64,000 nt of DNA, taken from MWEI01 sp964600235 (lineage in GTDB: Bacteria; Desulfobacterota; Desulfomonilia; UBA1062). Numbering within the stretch: the first letter of the stretch is position 1; every line of letters begins with the position of its first letter. The position numbers and the translations under genes were made by a program. The notes under the pieces were generated by a model that was given only the letters and a program-made list of their open reading frames with translations, searched no databases and was not told the DNA's origin. The stretch spans positions 62,001 to 126,000 of the forward strand of contig CAZRIV010000006.1 of assembly GCA_964600235.1 (NCBI GenBank), read 5' to 3'. Positions 61,300 through 64,000 of the stretch are shown here, in pieces.

Positions 61300-62415
61300 C
61301 TAGAGGTTCAATGCCAGCCGGATCTCTTCCTTGAGCTCGCCTGAGCTCCGCCCGAGAAATCTGCGCAAGGCCTCCTGTGCATCCGTGCTCCCGATGCGGC
61401 CCAAGGCCCAGACTATCATGGAGAGTACCCGGACGTCATCGTTTGCTTCATATGCGCGCACGAGATCAGGGACAAATCCGGAATCAAGGCTGTTTCCCAT
61501 GGCCCGGGCCGCATTCATCTTCCATCTCCACAGGTCTTCCGGTGGCTGATAGAACATGTGGGGCCAGATCCTTTCGGAGAAATAGTCGGTATCCATATGC
61601 AGCAGCTTTCTCAGTTCAAAATCATCGGCCATGGCCGCCACCTTTTCATTCCTGGAAAGGTCACTTCCAAGCCAGGGGGCGTTCCGGGGGCATACGTTCT
61701 GGCAGCGGTCGCACCCGTAAACCCACATGCCCATTGGTTCCCTGAGCTCTCTTGGGGTGACGCCTTCACCGAAGTAACTCAGGTAAGAGATGCATTTCCT
61801 CGGATCGATCTTGCGCGGGCCTTTCAGGGCGCCTGTGGGGCAGGCTGCTATACAGGCGTTTCTGCACCACGACGGGCAGGCGACCTCATAATTCGGCGTG
61901 TCAGGCTCAAAATCCCTGTCCACTACCAGGGCAACCGGCAGTACCCATGAACCCTTGAGCACTGCCTTTCTCGAATAGAACAGGGTATTCTTTCCGAAGG
62001 TTCCAAGACCGGCCCTGGCTGCGGCCACCCGGTGGGGGAGGTTGAAGGGGACCTTGGAGTCGATCCCGTCCTGTTTCAGGCATGACCTGAAGGCCTTTAT
62101 CCGCTTGGCAAGGCCGTCTTTTGTCACCCTGTCGTCGTCCAGGTAACACCGTCCGAAATGGCGCTCAAGCTGTGGCGGGTATGCCTCCCTGAAGTATGCC
62201 TCGATCAGTACGATGATGGATCGTGCGCTCGGCAGGACGGTCTTGGGATCGGTGCCTGCGATGAGATCGAGGCCCATCTTGCCTACCCACCCGAAATCCT
62301 CCTGGCGTTCCTGGAGCAGTTCTTTCTGGAATTCAAAAGGTTCTGCCGTGGTGAAGCCGATGTCTGCAAAGCCCAGTTCCAACGCCTTGTCTATAAGTTC
62401 ACCTTTTGTAAGCAC
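61300..62415 (-). CDS. QueG-related iron-sulfur / cobalamin-type reductase
   Basis: 371 residues, GTG start with AAGGAGACAAGG upstream. AARAGLGTFGKNTLF and the two cluster motifs are as in epoxyqueuosine reductase, with HEAT-like repeats at the C-terminus (about 300-370). The first cluster reads CPSWCRNACIAACP instead of the usual CxxCxxCxxxCP, and the second GCDRCQNVCP is normal. QueG reduces epoxyqueuosine in tRNA. The changed first cluster and a weak match to the RDYH catalytic segment mean that another reductase function is possible. A TetR-type near-palindrome lies 80 bases upstream. Confidence 0.75.
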   Translation of the reverse strand: MLTKGELIDKALELGFADIGFTTAEPFEFQKELLQERQEDFGWVGKMGLDLIAGTDPKTVLPSARSIIVLIEAYFREAYPPQLERHFGRCYLDDDRVTKDGLAKRIKAFRSCLKQDGIDSKVPFNLPHRVAAARAGLGTFGKNTLFYSRKAVLKGSWVLPVALVVDRDFEPDTPNYEVACPSWCRNACIAACPTGALKGPRKIDPRKCISYLSYFGEGVTPRELREPMGMWVYGCDRCQNVCPRNAPWLGSDLSRNEKVAAMADDFELRKLLHMDTDYFSERIWPHMFYQPPEDLWRWKMNAARAMGNSLDSGFVPDLVRAYEANDDVRVLSMIVWALGRIGSTDAQEALRRFLGRSSGELKEEIRLALNL

Positions 62416-62494
62416 CCTTGTCTCCTTTCAGTACTGAGAGGAAAGAATCCGGCTTTTTGATGATAGATAAAAACCTGGGAGACTGCAAGTAAAC

Positions 62495-62508
62495 AACGAG
62501 CGTTCGTT
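62495..62508. promoter_or_regulatory. Near-palindromic operator-like site
   Basis: AACGAGCGTTCGTT matches its own reverse complement at 12 of 14 bases and sits in the divergent region between the QueG-like gene and the flavoprotein. The form resembles TetR-family operators. No TetR gene is in the window. Confidence 0.4.
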
Positions 62509-62617
62509 CTAAAATAACAGGTGGCTTCATCACAGTTATTTTGGTAGGGTTGCTGACTGTCGAAAGGTGCACTCTTCATGCATTGAAAGAGATCGTCCAT
62601 CCGGAGGGATGACCATT

Positions 62618-63229
62618 ATGGGCATAAAGGTAGTGGCCCTTGTCGGGACCTATCGCAAGGGCGGCATTGTCGACGCAATAGTCGATGAGATCCTTTCTTC
62701 AGTTTCCCAGAAAGGCGCTCAGACAAAGAAGATATATCTCATTGACGCTCACATTGAGTTCTGCACGAACTGCCGGACCTGCACCCAGGCCAAAGGGCAG
62801 CAGTGGGGCACATGCATCCACAAAGACGATATGGAAGGGATCATCCGGGACATGGAGATGGCGGATGCCCTTGTAATCGGTGCACCGGTCAATTTTTATA
62901 ACATCACCGCTGTTACCAGACGATTCATGGAGCGCCTGGTATGCAGTTCCTACTGGCCCTGGGGAATGGGGGCGCCGAAGGTGAGAAGAAAGGGAAAGAA
63001 TAAGAAGGCCATACTTGTCACTTCCTGCGCCATGCCTTCGCAGTTGGGTTATGTCTTCACAGGGGCCAGGCGGGCCTTGAAGGCCATTGCCGGGATATTC
63101 GGGGCCAGGCCTGTCGCGACGATTTTTGCAGGTATGACAGCAATCAGGGAGAAACAACCGCTTCCACAGCACATTATCCGCAAAGCGAAAAAGGCGGGCG
63201 AGAAGCTTCTTGATAAGACCTCCGTATGA
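62618..63229 (+). CDS. NADPH-dependent FMN reductase-like iron-sulfur flavoprotein
   Basis: 203 residues from the ATG at 62618, for which GGAGG is at the right distance (a nearby ATG at 62609 is too close to it). Flavodoxin-like fold: GTYRKGGIVDAIVDEIL binds FMN phosphate, and GAPVNFYNITAVTRRFMERL is the second conserved block. A CTNCRTC...GTC group suggests a [4Fe-4S] cluster, as in iron-sulfur flavoproteins of anaerobes, which reduce oxygen or peroxide or relay electrons. The exact substrate is unknown. Divergent from the QueG-like gene. Confidence 0.82.
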   Translation: MGIKVVALVGTYRKGGIVDAIVDEILSSVSQKGAQTKKIYLIDAHIEFCTNCRTCTQAKGQQWGTCIHKDDMEGIIRDMEMADALVIGAPVNFYNITAVTRRFMERLVCSSYWPWGMGAPKVRRKGKNKKAILVTSCAMPSQLGYVFTGARRALKAIAGIFGARPVATIFAGMTAIREKQPLPQHIIRKAKKAGEKLLDKTSV

Positions 63230-63381
63230 ACAGGGAAGGCACTTGATCCGTTCGGGCTATTTCTGTGTTTCCCTGCCATGTGCATGGAGTCGTACAGGGG
63301 GGGGTCTTTTATACGATTGCCCTGCAATTCAAAGGATGTGATTCACCTCATCCCTGAAAAGGTATCATGTTTTCAAAAGGC

Positions 63382-63633
63382 TTATTTTTTGGGCAGGGCC
63401 TTCAACGCCTTGACATACCTCTGTTCCTGAAAGGGCCTGCCGGACCTGAGCATGTCGTTCATCTCCCTGACCAGGGTAAGGGCAATCAATCTCATGGCCT
63501 CTTTGTGGGGATGTCCCTCCCGGATGAGCCTATCAAAAGTTTCCTTTGTTTCTTTGGGCGTGTTGTTGTCGATCTGGTTCTGGATCGTCTCAAAAAGTGC
63601 CTCTTTCACATTCATCTTGCTGTCGTTATTCAT
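63382..63633 (-). CDS. Small conserved protein of unknown function
   Basis: 83 residues from the ATG at 63633 (TTGAGGT upstream); an earlier in-frame ATG is less likely. All-helical and highly charged: NTPKETKETFDRLIREGHPH followed by KEAMRLIALTLVREMNDMLR. It resembles small DUF1841-type proteins only loosely. Same strand as the MFS fragment, 53 bases downstream of it. Confidence 0.65.
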   Translation of the reverse strand: MNNDSKMNVKEALFETIQNQIDNNTPKETKETFDRLIREGHPHKEAMRLIALTLVREMNDMLRSGRPFQEQRYVKALKALPKK

Positions 63634-63686
63634 GGCGTACCTCAACGTTTTTTTCAACTACATCCTCATGGCCATTGTGCAGGGTT

Positions 63687-64000
63687 TTATGCCGTATGGA
63701 CGCCGATGTGCGTTCTTCCGGCCAGCAACCCGACATATCCCGCAAGCGCTAAGGACGCACCGGCCCAGAAGGTAGCGGCCGGACCGAATGAGTCCCAAAG
63801 CCAGCCGGCAAGACCACTGGCCATAAGCATGGCGATGCCGGTTGCAAGGCTGAAGATCCCAAATGCACTCCCGCGAATGTTTGCAGGCGAGACATCTGCC
63901 ACCAGTGTCGATAATATTCCCTGGGTCAGGCCCATATGCAATCCCCAGAGCACTGCACCTGCTGCTACAAGTTTATACCCGGACGCAAGGGCAAATACCA
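63687..64000 (-). CDS. MFS transporter, C-terminal fragment
   Basis: The reading frame enters from the right edge and has 103 codons here. Visible are the last three or four membrane helices (GLTQGILSTLVADVSPANIR, FGIFSLATGIAMLMASGLAG, FWAGASLALAGYVGLLAG) with the loop motif VSPANIRGSAFGIF that marks the second half of MFS drug- or sugar-type carriers. The substrate is unknown. Confidence 0.8.
   Translation of the reverse strand, partial: VFALASGYKLVAAGAVLWGLHMGLTQGILSTLVADVSPANIRGSAFGIFSLATGIAMLMASGLAGWLWDSFGPAATFWAGASLALAGYVGLLAGRTHIGVHTA

Noticed and set aside
1..64000. CRISPR arrays, tRNA/rRNA genes, insertion sequences, prophage or integrase genes
   Set aside because: Looked for on both strands by repeats, conserved RNA segments and protein motifs; none was seen.

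Overview
The window reads as chromosomal DNA of an anaerobic, flagellated, diderm bacterium, most likely of the Desulfobacterota (former Deltaproteobacteria). This is inferred from gene content and not from a marker gene: a four-subunit ferredoxin-dependent 2-oxoacid oxidoreductase, oxygen-sensitive radical-SAM and iron-sulfur proteins, an archaeal-type Thi4 thiazole synthase, three NtrC-type sigma-54 activators, an exosortase-type polysaccharide export cassette without an exosortase, ADP-heptose chemistry, and a PAS/LuxR regulator. I saw no tRNA, rRNA, insertion sequence, phage gene or CRISPR array. Both ends cut genes: an acyl-adenylate ligase at the left and an MFS transporter at the right.

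Left part (1-15.4 kb): ligase tail, PflX-like radical SAM protein and a membrane HD-GYP protein on the + strand. Then comes a long minus-strand flagellar block, flgB-flgC-fliE-fliF-fliG-fliH-fliI-fliJ-motE-like, tightly packed and closed by a strong intrinsic terminator. A sigma-54 promoter lies directly before flgB. Just upstream sit a sigma-54 activator with a degenerate receiver, a large periplasmic TPR protein and a canonical NtrC-type regulator.

15.4-30 kb: housekeeping and small operons: IHF/HU, a pseudouridine synthase, a zinc-ribbon protein, SfsA, and thi4 controlled by a TPP riboswitch with an attenuator. A nearly leaderless operon follows (site-2 protease, trpS, scpA, scpB), ending at a 35-bp near-perfect palindrome. 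Then come a PilZ-methyltransferase, a translationally coupled EF-G-like/HEAT-like/Mog operon, holB, smr and a LysR regulator. Between smr and lysR lies a convincing small-RNA gene.

30-47 kb: a porCDAB-type operon, ffh, and a soluble GAF-PAS-PAS kinase with its sigma-54 response regulator. The regulator leads straight into a polysaccharide export and chain-length module: Wza-like, beta-barrel, Wzz-like, ExeA-like ATPase with LysM and SPOR domains, tyrosine autokinase. ComF, a conserved unknown, and a DUF2520-heptose adenylyltransferase fusion follow.

47-64 kb: outer-membrane protein and lipoprotein, polyprenyl synthase, CbpA, ComEA-like, a Gly-rich lipoprotein, a CoxD/CoxE-like ATPase/VWA pair with an acyl-CoA-dehydrogenase-like protein, YbaK, PAS-LuxR regulator, DegP-type protease, QueG-like protein, iron-sulfur flavoprotein, a small unknown and the MFS fragment.

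The most interesting signal is a pair of non-coding elements 28 kb apart (about 28969-29050 and 57663-57740, both minus strand). They share a layout: hairpin, unpaired GACCTCCNNTTAGGC, then a terminator hairpin with a CCUC-containing loop. They look like two members of one small-RNA family that exposes anti-Shine-Dalgarno sequence.
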